Assembly (NCBI GenBank): GCA_050291245.1
Contig: JBNKJP010000022.1
Location: 62,001-126,000, forward strand
Direction of reading: 5' to 3'
DNA length: 64,000 nucleotides
Source of the DNA: Thiodiazotropha sp050291245
GTDB lineage: Bacteria; Pseudomonadota; Gammaproteobacteria; Chromatiales; Chromatiaceae
Positions 24,389 to 32,470 of the stretch are shown one piece after another; within the stretch, counting starts at the first letter, position 1; every line of letters starts with the position of its first letter. The notes below the pieces were generated by a model. The model did not search any database. It had not been told where the DNA came from and saw only the letters and a list, made by a program, of their open reading frames with translations. Both the position numbers and the translations under genes were made by a program.

Positions 24389-24871
24389 TCAGAACAGCGT
24401 GGGATAGTATTGTATGCACTCTTCCACCTTCCGACGAGCGGGTTTGCGACGCACCGAAGTGTAACCGGCGATTTTACCGTTCCGGATATTGGGGATAACG
24501 ATAGCCAGAACCCAGTAGTAGCCGCCGTCTTTTCGCAGGTTCTTTACGTAACCATGCCATTGCTTGCCCTGGCGTACGGTATCCCACAGATCCTTGAAAG
24601 CCGCTGCCGGCATGTCAGGGTGGCGAAGAATGTAGTGGGGCTGGCCCATTAACTCCTCCTCACTGTATCCTGACATGTCGACAAAGGATCGGTTTACGTG
24701 AGTGATGATTCCATCGGGATCTGTTCTGGAGACAATAAGCCGCCCGTCTGGAAACGGTGTTTCGATATCCGTCACCAAGACCTTGCGCTTATGGGCGTCT
24801 ACATAGATAAGGAACTTTTCACGATACTCACCTACGATATCAGCGGGATCCATATCACGCAGCGGTGGCAT
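24389..24871 (-). CDS. Aer-type PAS domain sensor protein
   Basis: 160 residues, essentially one PAS domain with short extensions. The pattern is that of the FAD-binding Aer PAS: ITHVNRSFVDMSGYSEEELMG, HYILRHPDMP, AFKDLWDTVRQGKQWHGYVKN, LRKDGGYYWVLAIVIPN, GYTSVRRKP. In Aer such a domain reports cellular redox state or oxygen through flavin. Here there is no methyl-accepting or kinase domain, so the output must pass to a partner protein, presumably of the same operon (28 bp from the roadblock gene, 13 bp from the PhnD-like gene). Flavin binding is inferred by similarity. Confidence 0.82.
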   Translation of the reverse strand: MPPLRDMDPADIVGEYREKFLIYVDAHKRKVLVTDIETPFPDGRLIVSRTDPDGIITHVNRSFVDMSGYSEEELMGQPHYILRHPDMPAAAFKDLWDTVRQGKQWHGYVKNLRKDGGYYWVLAIVIPNIRNGKIAGYTSVRRKPARRKVEECIQYYPTLF

Positions 24872-24899
24872 ATTTGGCTCCTCCGTTTGCGTCAGGTAT

Positions 24900-25262
24900 T
24901 TAAATCAGCTTGCTTATGGCGGCGGCGGCCCGCTTTACATCAAGAAAAATCAATCCAAGCTTCGCGGTTGACTTCGCTTGTACCGAAACCACAGCCTCGG
25001 GACCCGCATGAGTCATGATGACATAACCCTGACTGCCTCGGATCAAAACCATTTCCAGCTCACCTCTTGATAGTTCCGAGGCTGTTCTATCACCGAGTGA
25101 TAGCATGGCGGCGCTCATGGCGCCGACACGGTCCTCATCCAGGTTTGCAGGGAGTAAGGCGGACATGATCAAACCGTCCGTCGAGATGACGGCAGATGCC
25201 TCGATGTCCGCCGAGCTGCCATTCAGGTCGCTTAAAATGGATGTCAGCATATCTTCACGCAT
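24900..25262 (-). CDS. Roadblock/LC7 (MglB-like) protein
   Basis: 120 residues, a single roadblock/LC7 domain: DIEASAVISTDGLIMSALLP, AAMLSLGDRTASEL, EMVLIRGSQGYVIM, and LGLIFLDVKRAAAAI at the end. Bacterial roadblock proteins dimerise and act as GTPase-activating proteins or scaffolds for small Ras-like GTPases, as MglB does for MglA in Myxococcus. An operon partner GTPase lies at 26523-27062. AGGAGC precedes the ATG. The role as GAP for that GTPase is inferred from context. Confidence 0.88.
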   Translation of the reverse strand: MREDMLTSILSDLNGSSADIEASAVISTDGLIMSALLPANLDEDRVGAMSAAMLSLGDRTASELSRGELEMVLIRGSQGYVIMTHAGPEAVVSVQAKSTAKLGLIFLDVKRAAAAISKLI

Positions 25263-25303
25263 TGTTATGTGCTCCTGTTATTTTGAATTGGAATGCAGTG
25301 TCG

Positions 25304-25864
25304 TTATTTGTATGCACTCGCCAGGTTGTCGAAAAGTGTCCGACTCATACCGGTGATTTTCAGAAATCTTTCCAACTCCTCGGCCAGTCGAGACGATTCA
25401 TAGGATTGTTGCATGACCATCAGGGTATAGCCGAGGATCGCGTTTACAGCGGCAATTGACTGTTTCAGTTGCACTGAATCGTTTTGATAAATTTCCCCCA
25501 GAAATTCAGTAATACGCGTTGAAACAAGCGTCATTGCTCCCGCCATGAACTCAACCGGTAGCCCTACCTTCACATGTACGTCACCAACCTGATACATGTG
25601 TTTTGTATATTCAACATCAAACGGTCCGCTGAAGACCTGTTCCAGCCAGCGGATGTGGGTCTGTTTGAGCGCATCGATACGCCCATCGAGGAATGGCTGT
25701 GCTTTTGGAATTTCCAGTAGAACGCTATAAAAACTGTCTGTTACCTCGGGTAGGTGCGGCATAATCTGCTCGGAAAGACCATTGAGCGTAGACTCCATCT
25801 CCTTGGAAAACCCTGTAAATTGCCTTGTATAGGCGGCGAGTTGTTCGAAATCGGCGTCGTTCAT
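25304..25864 (-). CDS. Protoglobin / globin-coupled-sensor domain protein
   Basis: 186 residues, a single sensor-globin domain. The proximal heme ligand is His97 in VGDVHVKVGLPVEFM, the segment found in HemAT-like sensor globins. A likely distal Tyr46 lies in DSFYSVLL. The C-terminal helix (about 150-186) may mediate dimerisation. No output domain is fused. It should bind heme and O2, NO or CO and signal to another protein. Its ATG overlaps the TAA of the preceding gene (TAATG), implying translational coupling within the GTPase operon. Confidence 0.85.
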   Translation of the reverse strand: MNDADFEQLAAYTRQFTGFSKEMESTLNGLSEQIMPHLPEVTDSFYSVLLEIPKAQPFLDGRIDALKQTHIRWLEQVFSGPFDVEYTKHMYQVGDVHVKVGLPVEFMAGAMTLVSTRITEFLGEIYQNDSVQLKQSIAAVNAILGYTLMVMQQSYESSRLAEELERFLKITGMSRTLFDNLASAYK

Positions 25865-26517
25865 TATGTCTCTTCTTTTGGGTTAAGTTGTTTTGAATAA
25901 CGTATGGAAAGCACCCATACCAAGTCGCGGAACTCCGGTTGATTGAATGAGGGGCGGCCCTGGATTACCAGTACAAAGCGTTGTGAGCCGATATATAAAG
26001 GCCAGAAACCGAGTCGGCTGTTGCCCGCCGCATTTGCGAGTGTCCAAGCCTGCTCCTGTATGCCCAGGTTGTTGCTGAACAGCCGTTGGTGTTTTGCGTA
26101 GATGGTGCCAAGATTCGCGCTTGCCGCTGAAAGCGCCTCAGCGGTTTCATGGGGAATGCCGCTGGTGCTCAGATAAAAACCCTGGTCATCCGCCAGCAAT
26201 GCCTTGCCTTCGACGGAGACCTTCTCCAACATGCTTGGCAGAACCTCTTCCAAGGGACCCTCGGGTGCGCTCAACGGGCTTTCCCGCCCACTCAGCCACC
26301 CTAGCTCCTGCAATCGATGCACAAGCTCGATGGATCCGTTTCGGTCCAGGCCACTCCAACGACTGATGCGGGATGGGTCCAGATACGGCTGAGATCGTTC
26401 ACTCAGGATATTCAGTAATAGTCGTCGAGCGGGTTCACTGCTGTTTGTGCTAATGGTATAAAAGGCCCCAGCGGGCGTGGGTTCGAGAACAAGGTCGGTG
26501 TTTAAACTCAGTTTCAT
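25864..26517 (-). CDS. Winged-helix plus roadblock-like protein, unknown
   Basis: 217 residues. The N-terminal part (about 30-95) looks like a winged-helix module: RRLLLNILSERSQPYLDPSRISRWSG, IELVHRLQELGWLSG. The C-terminal part (about 110-205) resembles a roadblock-type fold: KALLADDQGFYLSTSGIPHETAEALSAASA, then FWPLYIGSQRFVLVIQG, followed by WVLSIRY. I do not recognise a named family, and the domain reading rests on pattern only. It starts 5 bp after the GTPase stop and overlaps the globin gene, so it is probably a second roadblock partner or adaptor of the GTPase. Confidence 0.7.
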   Translation of the reverse strand: MKLSLNTDLVLEPTPAGAFYTISTNSSEPARRLLLNILSERSQPYLDPSRISRWSGLDRNGSIELVHRLQELGWLSGRESPLSAPEGPLEEVLPSMLEKVSVEGKALLADDQGFYLSTSGIPHETAEALSAASANLGTIYAKHQRLFSNNLGIQEQAWTLANAAGNSRLGFWPLYIGSQRFVLVIQGRPSFNQPEFRDLVWVLSIRYSKQLNPKEET

Positions 26518-26522
26518 CAGAA

Positions 26523-27062
26523 TCAGCCGGCCAGTGTCGGGTCAAGAGAGTAGATCAAGGATTGCACCAAAGAGGACATGTCGTCCTTCTCGCGGGCATC
26601 CACTTCCAGAATGGGCAGCTTGGGCCAACCCAGTAACGAGACATGACTGTGGTAGTCATCGATCGACGGACTGCCCTTTTCGTCCATGCGCGTGATGCCA
26701 ATGGTGACAGCGGTGTTCTTGATGAACTTTTTAAAGGCATCGAGGAAGAACTGCAGATCCCGAAATGGCTCGCTGCGTGAGTTATCGATGAGCAGCACCA
26801 GCCCAAGTCCTCCTTCCGTAAGAATCTCCCACATGAAATTGAATCGCTCCTGGCCCGGTGTCCCGTAAAGGTGAACGCGCTCGGCGGAACCCAGTTTCAT
26901 GAGCCCGTAGTCCATCGCCACGGTAGTGCGCTGTTTGCGCTCCAGGGTCATGTCGCTGGCAGATTCGTCGGTGATGATCGGCGGTATATCTGACAATACG
27001 CTGATTGCCGTTGTCTTTCCGGCGCCTACCGGGCCGGTGATGATGATTTTGTAATCTGCCAT
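26523..27062 (-). CDS. Small Ras-like GTPase (COG2229/MglA-like)
   Basis: 179 residues from the ATG at 27062 (MADYKIIIT); the longer frame upstream overlaps the preceding gene antisense and is spurious. G1 P-loop GPVGAGKTT (10-18), candidate switch I threonines in RKQRTTVAMD, and G3 YGTPGQERF (66-74), where the usual DxxG aspartate is replaced by Tyr as in this bacterial group. G4 reads TRMD (124-127) instead of NKxD. The family is the SRP-beta-like bacterial GTPases usually encoded beside roadblock proteins. It is the third gene of the eight-gene operon, between the receiver-like and winged-helix genes. I infer a GTP switch driven by the roadblock and sensor partners. Confidence 0.9.
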   Translation of the reverse strand: MADYKIIITGPVGAGKTTAISVLSDIPPIITDESASDMTLERKQRTTVAMDYGLMKLGSAERVHLYGTPGQERFNFMWEILTEGGLGLVLLIDNSRSEPFRDLQFFLDAFKKFIKNTAVTIGITRMDEKGSPSIDDYHSHVSLLGWPKLPILEVDAREKDDMSSLVQSLIYSLDPTLAG

Positions 27063-27094
27063 GGTTACTCCAGTATCTTTATATTTGTCTCGCT

Positions 27095-28318
27095 TCAAGC
27101 TACCCGCAGGCGTTGCAAAATACGACGCAATATGCCTTTTGGCGCACCCGAGCTGTCCGAATTGTTCGTGGTTACAACAGGCTCGTCGTTTGCGGGTGCG
27201 ACATAGGCCAGTTCCAGTGCAACGCAGGCACTGTAGAATGCGCACACATAGCGGGCTTCTATGTTCAGTGCCTCGATGGTTTTGCGCAGAGACACGGGAG
27301 TCTTCGCCCATAGAGCGGCGATACGCAGGAACTCGGGTATGGCCAGCAATCGGGTGAGATTCGGCCACTGCTTCAGTGTGATAACCGAATCGCTGTGAGT
27401 GCCTAAGGGTAGACGACCCCGCGCACTCCACAGCGATACTTTCCAAAGTAGAAAATCGATGTCCTGGACGATATCGGTGCCGTTTGGCTTTTGCTGAATC
27501 TCAGTGGGGTCCAGGCGTACTGTGCGGATCTGGAGTTGAGAGAGCGGTAGCAGGCAACGCGAGCGCAGCATGTTGTCACTGAGATTGGTTACTGCAATTT
27601 CGGAACCCGGAATCAGCACAATGAACTTGTCATCGGACAGGCTCAATCTTACGCCACGACCGTCTTGCCTGCATTGGTCGATGCATGTTTTCAGAATCTG
27701 CTGCAAATGCGTACTTGGGTTGTAGTACATCTTGTCATCCAGAGACGAGATGTTGGATGCGGCATTCTCTATCAGGTTGCTGCTTCCACGAATAATACGG
27801 GCTTGGGTAGAAAGACTGGGAATAGCACTTCGCCGTAAATTGATTTCTGGCGAGGAGGGGGGAGGATTGGGGCTTTCCCGCCGACGTGCGGATGGGGGGT
27901 TCGGCGTGGATTTTGCGATGACATGCGGTGTTGATACCGCCCGCTGCGACTTTTCCACAGCAGCCTCTTCCATTAGCCTTTTCGTCTTTTCGGCCAGTGC
28001 ATTGACATGGCCCTCAATCACCTGGTTTAGTGTTTCAACACCCAGGGGTTTACGCAAAAGCGTCACGTCATTGATCTCGGTGTCACGCACCGACAACGCG
28101 ACCACCGGCTTTCCGGGTTGTTGCTCCAGGACCCGGGGAAGCGTGTTTTTTCCTTCAAGGCTGTCCAGATCGATGATGCAGAGATCCGCGAAGCCCTCGT
28201 TGACCAGAATACAGCGACTGGGCCAATAGTGATCCAGGAACATCTCCAGTCGTGCCGCATCTCGATTGTTCATTCCCAACAGAGCTACGGCGAGGGGTTT
28301 GTGCGCGGATTCGGCCAA
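27095..28318 (-). CDS. Receiver-like protein with unknown C-terminal domain
   Basis: 407 residues. TTG start at 28318 directly after the TAA of the upstream gene and 5 nt after AAGGACAG; the next ATG would remove the first strand. Residues 8-110 resemble a response-regulator receiver: possible phosphoacceptor Asp50 (CIIDLDS) and Lys90-Pro91 (LLRKPLG). A Pro/Ser-rich linker (about 125-175) leads to a C-terminal region with WPNLTRLLAIPEFLRIAALW, then helices, that recalls polarity- and pilus-linked proteins, but I cannot name a family. Second gene of the operon. No histidine kinase is nearby. Confidence 0.72.
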   Translation of the reverse strand: MAESAHKPLAVALLGMNNRDAARLEMFLDHYWPSRCILVNEGFADLCIIDLDSLEGKNTLPRVLEQQPGKPVVALSVRDTEINDVTLLRKPLGVETLNQVIEGHVNALAEKTKRLMEEAAVEKSQRAVSTPHVIAKSTPNPPSARRRESPNPPPSSPEINLRRSAIPSLSTQARIIRGSSNLIENAASNISSLDDKMYYNPSTHLQQILKTCIDQCRQDGRGVRLSLSDDKFIVLIPGSEIAVTNLSDNMLRSRCLLPLSQLQIRTVRLDPTEIQQKPNGTDIVQDIDFLLWKVSLWSARGRLPLGTHSDSVITLKQWPNLTRLLAIPEFLRIAALWAKTPVSLRKTIEALNIEARYVCAFYSACVALELAYVAPANDEPVVTTNNSDSSGAPKGILRRILQRLRVA

Positions 28319-29044
28319 TTATCTGTCCTTTTTCTCGAGGGCGGATTGGGTCTGATTCCAGGCGGCTTGCGCCAGTCCTAAGTCCTCTCCCAATCGTGCT
28401 CTCATGCTGATCAGGTCTTCGAGTGACTGAGTGTGTTTGTAGATTTCCAGCAGACCGTAATGCAGTCCCAGACGCTGGGGCGATTGCATCACGGCCTCCT
28501 CCAGAATCTGTTGAGCAACGGATATATCACCAAAGTTGAGTTCTTCCCTGGCTAACTCCAGGGGGTCGCCTGCCCACTCGGTCGGTTTCTCGGTTGCGCT
28601 CTGTTGCGTGGTAAGGCGCTTTCCACCCGTTAGGAAATTGCCGAGCACGGAATGTTGGGTTGGCGGCAGTGATTGCTGGGTTTGCAGCCCGGATTCCTGG
28701 TGTTGAACGAAGAGTTCCGTCCGTTCTTGTGGGAGCAGTGACTTCGCCTTGGCGAGTAGACGAAGGCGCAGTCGTTCACCTTTGTCTCCCAGCGCCAGGT
28801 AGAGATCCAGCAACGCCCCATACAGCTCATTCGGCTCTTTCAGTGCGATATGCAGATAAACCCTGCGTACATGGTGAAGCAGATTGCGCGGTTCCTGCGC
28901 CGAGCGGTGCGCCAAATGAGTGGCCCACAGTCTGAGATCGAAATCCTTGGGTGGAGTGAGGCTCCAGGTAGGGATATCCAAAAAGGCGGCTTGTACGAAG
29001 GATCGGTAAGTATCTTCGCCTGGGAGAGTCGGATCAGCAGACAT
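28319..29044 (-). CDS. TPR protein with FimV-like C-terminal repeat
   Basis: 241 residues, no signal peptide. The N-terminal half is helical (DLRLWATHLAHRSAQEPRNLLHHVRRVYLH, ELYGALLDLYLALGD). Residues about 155-235 carry TPR-like repeats whose first copy, LELAREELNFGDISVAQQILEEAV, has the spacing of the FimV/TspA C-terminal domain. FimV organises polar proteins, type IV pili and cAMP signalling in Pseudomonas. It is the first gene of the minus-strand operon, and its stop abuts the start of the next gene. Resemblance to FimV is restricted to the short repeat and is a moderate inference. Confidence 0.7.
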   Translation of the reverse strand: MSADPTLPGEDTYRSFVQAAFLDIPTWSLTPPKDFDLRLWATHLAHRSAQEPRNLLHHVRRVYLHIALKEPNELYGALLDLYLALGDKGERLRLRLLAKAKSLLPQERTELFVQHQESGLQTQQSLPPTQHSVLGNFLTGGKRLTTQQSATEKPTEWAGDPLELAREELNFGDISVAQQILEEAVMQSPQRLGLHYGLLEIYKHTQSLEDLISMRARLGEDLGLAQAAWNQTQSALEKKDR

Positions 29045-29279
29045 GGGTTCTTGATTAGGTCGTATTAAGGTCGTTTATAAAAGCGCGCTTGGGCAATTTT
29101 GTCAGTGAAATTTTGTGAATAAATAATAACAGTGTTTAAATAGACTGTCAGAAAAAGGGCATAAGCTCGCGAATTTCAATCTACCTGACACCTCCACTAT
29201 ATATGTCCAATGTTGCCGGGGTAAATACCGGATATCCTGTATGAACCGTGAGGTATTTGGCAAAAATCATAATATTCTT

Positions 29280-29311
29280 CGCATAATCAATGAGTTGATG
29301 GTTATTATGCG
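29280..29311. repeat. Inverted repeat upstream of cbbR
   Basis: Perfect 8-bp arms CGCATAAT and ATTATGCG, 16 bp apart. GCATAA is also the half site of the elements upstream of cbbM and cbbL, so it is a candidate autoregulatory CbbR site. Confidence 0.5.
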
Positions 29312-29326
29312 CGGCTGAGTGGAATA

Positions 29327-29345
29327 TTCGGGTAGAATACCCGAA
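29327..29345. promoter_or_regulatory. 19-bp palindrome over the cbbR -10 region
   Basis: TTCGGGTA-GAA-TACCCGAA, perfect 8-bp arms. It includes TAGAAT (29333-29338), 5 of 6 to the -10 consensus, so a protein bound here would block the promoter. The binding protein is unknown. Confidence 0.5.
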
Positions 29346-29371
29346 ATCCCTATTGCGAGTTTGCGAGTCCG

Positions 29372-30280
29372 ATGCATACCACCCTGCGCCAGATGAAGGT
29401 TTTTAAGGTCGTCGCGGAGCATTTGAACTTCACCCGTGCCGCGAAGGCGCTTCATCTCAGTCAACCGGCGGTTTCCATGCAGGTGAAGCAGCTCGAGGAG
29501 TCCGTGGGGCTCCCCCTGTTTGAGCACTCGGGAAAAAAAATCCAGTTGACGGAGGCGGGCCGCGAAATCTGCCAATATGCCCGTACCATCTTTCAAACCT
29601 TCGAGGAGATGGAAGAGGTGATCGCCGCGCTCAAAGGGCTGGATACCGGGCATCTCAACATCGCGGTGGCCAGTACCGTCAACTATTTCGCTCCCCGTTT
29701 GCTGGCGGCCTTCAGCCACCGTTATCCGGCGGTGGATCTCCGTCTGGATGTGACCAATCGGCAGCGCTTGATGGCTTTGTTGCGGGAGAATGAGATCGAT
29801 CTGGTTCTGATGGGCCTGCCGCCGGAGGAGATCGACCTGGAATTCAAGCCGTTCATGGAGAATCCCCTGGTTGTGATCGCACCACCCGGCCATCCTTTGC
29901 AGGGGGTGCCCAACATCTCCCCGCAACGGATCAGTGAGGAGCTGTTTATCATGCGTGAGTCTGGCTCGGGCACTCGTCTGGCGATGGAACGCTATTTCGA
30001 TGAGCAGTCGATCACCCTGAGGACCGGGATGCAGATGACCCGCAACGAGGCGATCAAGCAGGCGGTCCGTGCGGGAATGGGGCTCAGTGTGGTCTCTACC
30101 CACACCATCGAACTCGAGGTCGAGACCGGGCGTCTGGCGATTCTCGATGTTGAAGGTTTCCCACTACAGCGCCACTGGTACCTGGTGTACCGAAAAAACA
30201 AGCGGCTTTCCCCCTCTGCCAAGGCCTTCGTGGAGTTCGTGCTGGCCGAGGCGCACCATCTTAAAGATGAGCCGGTGTAG
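29372..30280 (+). CDS. cbbR: LysR-type regulator of carbon fixation (CbbR-like)
   Basis: 302 residues. The N-terminal winged HTH is the CbbR variety (LRQMKVFKVVAEHLNFTRAAKALHLSQPAVSMQVKQLEE, residues about 5-43). The effector domain has AVASTVNYFAPRLLAAF, DVTNRQRLM, VIAPPGHPL, FIMRESGSGTRLAMER, MQMTRNEAIKQAVRAGMGLSVVS and a C-terminal WYLVYRKNKRLSPSA, all typical of CbbR from chemoautotrophs. CbbR activates cbb operons in response to Calvin cycle intermediates. It is not adjacent to cbbL or cbbM but is 7 kb from cbbL, next to inverted repeats resembling the cbb operator. No co-transcribed partner is obvious. Confidence 0.88.
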   Translation: MHTTLRQMKVFKVVAEHLNFTRAAKALHLSQPAVSMQVKQLEESVGLPLFEHSGKKIQLTEAGREICQYARTIFQTFEEMEEVIAALKGLDTGHLNIAVASTVNYFAPRLLAAFSHRYPAVDLRLDVTNRQRLMALLRENEIDLVLMGLPPEEIDLEFKPFMENPLVVIAPPGHPLQGVPNISPQRISEELFIMRESGSGTRLAMERYFDEQSITLRTGMQMTRNEAIKQAVRAGMGLSVVSTHTIELEVETGRLAILDVEGFPLQRHWYLVYRKNKRLSPSAKAFVEFVLAEAHHLKDEPV

Positions 30281-30587
30281 CCTGGATGGCGCGAAGCGGA
30301 ATCCGGGATCGGGCAGAATGCGATGCCATCTGGGTTACCACAAATTTCACCAGGTAATTCCACGCTTCCCCTGCGGTAGAGGACCGGGGAGAAGGGAATA
30401 TCAAATGCAGTATCAGGCATGATGGGGTAAACTTGCCCGGTAGGGTGTGCCGGCCCCGTCCGCCCCGGCGCCGACTCAGTGTTTTATCGGATCATATGCG
30501 CCAACATGGATACATCCCAATCAAACAGGGCCGTCATGACGGCTTCACGGGCCTATGTTCGTGGGAGAACACCCCGGTGATTGCCCG
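30281..30587. other. Intergenic region between cbbR and dxs
   Basis: 307 bp without a convincing gene. Just after cbbR is a GCGAAGCGGAATCCGGG segment that also occurs, with its complement, at 58573-58620. No promoter is convincing. Confidence 0.4.
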
Positions 30588-32465
30588 ATGAACAGCCATG
30601 AGTACCCGTTGCTGGACCAGATCAACATCCCGGGTGATCTGCGCCAATTTGAACCCCATAGGCTGCGCGCCCTGGCCAATGAAATACGCTACTTCCTGAT
30701 TAACAGCGTGGCTCAGACCGGAGGTCACCTGGCCGCGGGTCTGGGTGTGGTCGAATTGACCATCGCCCTGCACTACGTATTCAACACCCCTTACGATCGG
30801 CTGGTGTGGGACGTGGGCCACCAGGCCTATCCCCACAAGATCCTCACCGGACGCCGGGAGCGCATGGGCAGCCTGCGCAAGAAGGGGGGACTGTCCGGTT
30901 TTCCCAAGCGCAGCGAAAGCGAATACGACACCTTCGGAACCGGGCATTCAAGCACCTCCATTGGCGCGGCCCTTGGGATGGCGGTGGCGGCCCGCCAGAA
31001 GGGTGAAAACCGTAAGGTCGTGGCCGTCATCGGCGATGGCGCCATGGGGGGCGGCATGGCCTTCGAGGCCCTCAATCAGGCGGGCGCCCTGGATCAGGAC
31101 CTGCTGGTCATCCTCAATGACAATGACATGTCGATTTCCAAACCGGTGGGCGGCTTCAGCAACCACCTGGCGCGGCTGCTCTCCGGCAAGGTCTACACCA
31201 GCATGCGCGAGGGGGGCAAGTCGGCGCTCAGTCACCTGCCGCATCAGTTCAGCGATCTGGTCGGCAAGTGGGAAGAACACATGAAGGGCATGGTCATGCC
31301 CGGCACCCTGTTCGAGGAGATGGGCTTCAACTACATCGGACCGATCGACGGTCACGATTTCGATACCCTGATCACGACCCTGCATAACATGCGGCACATG
31401 CGGGGCCCGCGGCTGCTTCATGTGGTCACCCAGAAAGGGCGGGGCTATGTCCCGGCGGAAGAGGATCCCTGTGTGTATCACGGGGTGACCCCCTTCGATC
31501 CGACCACCGGCGAGATGCGTAAGGGCGGCGCTCAGAAGACCTACACTCAGGTGTTCGGCAACTGGTTGTGCGAAGCCGCGGAGCAGGACGAACGGCTGGT
31601 GGCGATCACCCCGGCGATGTGCGAAGGCTCCGGGATGGTGGAATACTCGCGGCGTTTTCCGCAGCGCTACTTCGATGTGGGTATCGCCGAACAACACGCC
31701 CTGACCTTTGCCGCGGGGCTGGCCTGTGAGGGGCTCAAGCCGGTGGTGGCCATCTACTCCACCTTTCTGCAACGGGGTTACGATCAGTTGATTCATGATG
31801 TGGCGCTACAGAATCTGGATGTGACCCTGGCGGTTGACCGGGCCGGACAGGTGGGTGCGGACGGCGCCACTCACGCCGGCAGTTTCGATCTCAGCTTCGC
31901 CCGCCTGATTCCCAACCTGATCGTCATGGCTCCCGGTGACGAGAACGAATGTGCCCGCCTGTTACAGACCGGATACGACTATCCCGGCCCGGCCATGATC
32001 CGCTATCCGAGGGGCACCGGTCCCGGGGTGGCGGTGGCGGCCGATTGCCAGCCCCTGCCCCTGGGCAAGGGGGAGATTCGTCGCCAGGGGCAGCGAGTGG
32101 CACTGCTGGCGTTCGGCAGCCTGTTGGCCACCGCCCAGCAGGTCGCGGACCAGATCGATGCCACCCTGGCCAACATGCGCTTTGTCAAACCCCTGGATGA
32201 AACACTGATTCTGGAGCTGGCCCAGGGTCATGAACTGCTGGTCACCCTGGAAGAAAATGTCGTGGCCGGCGGAGCGGGTTCGGCGGTGAACGAGTTGCTG
32301 CTGGCCCAGGGTCATGGGGTGCCGGTACTCAACCTGGGGTTGCCCGATCGCTATCTGGACCACGCCACACCCGAGGAGCAGTTATCCGAGGCGGGGCTCG
32401 ACGTGGCCGGGATCCTGGCGGCGATAAACCGGGTCGGGCGTGGTTGCAAACTCCAATTGGTGTGA
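30588..32465 (+). CDS. dxs: 1-deoxy-D-xylulose-5-phosphate synthase
   Basis: 625 residues from the ATG at 30588 (MNSHEYPLL). Joins pyruvate and glyceraldehyde-3-phosphate, the first step of the MEP isoprenoid pathway, with thiamine diphosphate. Motifs: GHLAAGLGVVELTIALHYVF, WDVGHQAYPHKILTGR, FGTGHSSTSIGAALGMA, the ThDP site GDGAMGGGMAFEALN with LNDNDMSIS, the transketolase-like FDVGIAEQHALTFAAGLA, and DRAGQVGADGATHAG. Length is standard. It is followed by gloB 5 bp after its stop, implying an operon. No farnesyl synthase or xseB precedes it, unlike in enterobacteria. Confidence 0.97.
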   Translation: MNSHEYPLLDQINIPGDLRQFEPHRLRALANEIRYFLINSVAQTGGHLAAGLGVVELTIALHYVFNTPYDRLVWDVGHQAYPHKILTGRRERMGSLRKKGGLSGFPKRSESEYDTFGTGHSSTSIGAALGMAVAARQKGENRKVVAVIGDGAMGGGMAFEALNQAGALDQDLLVILNDNDMSISKPVGGFSNHLARLLSGKVYTSMREGGKSALSHLPHQFSDLVGKWEEHMKGMVMPGTLFEEMGFNYIGPIDGHDFDTLITTLHNMRHMRGPRLLHVVTQKGRGYVPAEEDPCVYHGVTPFDPTTGEMRKGGAQKTYTQVFGNWLCEAAEQDERLVAITPAMCEGSGMVEYSRRFPQRYFDVGIAEQHALTFAAGLACEGLKPVVAIYSTFLQRGYDQLIHDVALQNLDVTLAVDRAGQVGADGATHAGSFDLSFARLIPNLIVMAPGDENECARLLQTGYDYPGPAMIRYPRGTGPGVAVAADCQPLPLGKGEIRRQGQRVALLAFGSLLATAQQVADQIDATLANMRFVKPLDETLILELAQGHELLVTLEENVVAGGAGSAVNELLLAQGHGVPVLNLGLPDRYLDHATPEEQLSEAGLDVAGILAAINRVGRGCKLQLV

Positions 32466-32470
32466 GTCGG

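Larger units (their letters stand above)
29045..29371. promoter_or_regulatory. Divergent control region between the GTPase operon and cbbR
   Basis: 327 bp of AT-rich DNA that must hold the promoters of both the eight-gene operon (minus) and cbbR (plus). Two inverted repeats stand out near cbbR: CGCATAAT/ATTATGCG at 29280-29287 and 29304-29311, and TTCGGGTA-GAA-TACCCGAA at 29327-29345. The latter overlaps a TAGAAT -10 candidate, 26 bp before the cbbR ATG. Confidence 0.55.

Noticed and set aside
27063..27446. N-terminal extension of the GTPase frame
   Set aside because: It runs through the preceding gene in another frame, and the P-loop protein starts normally at the ATG at 27062.
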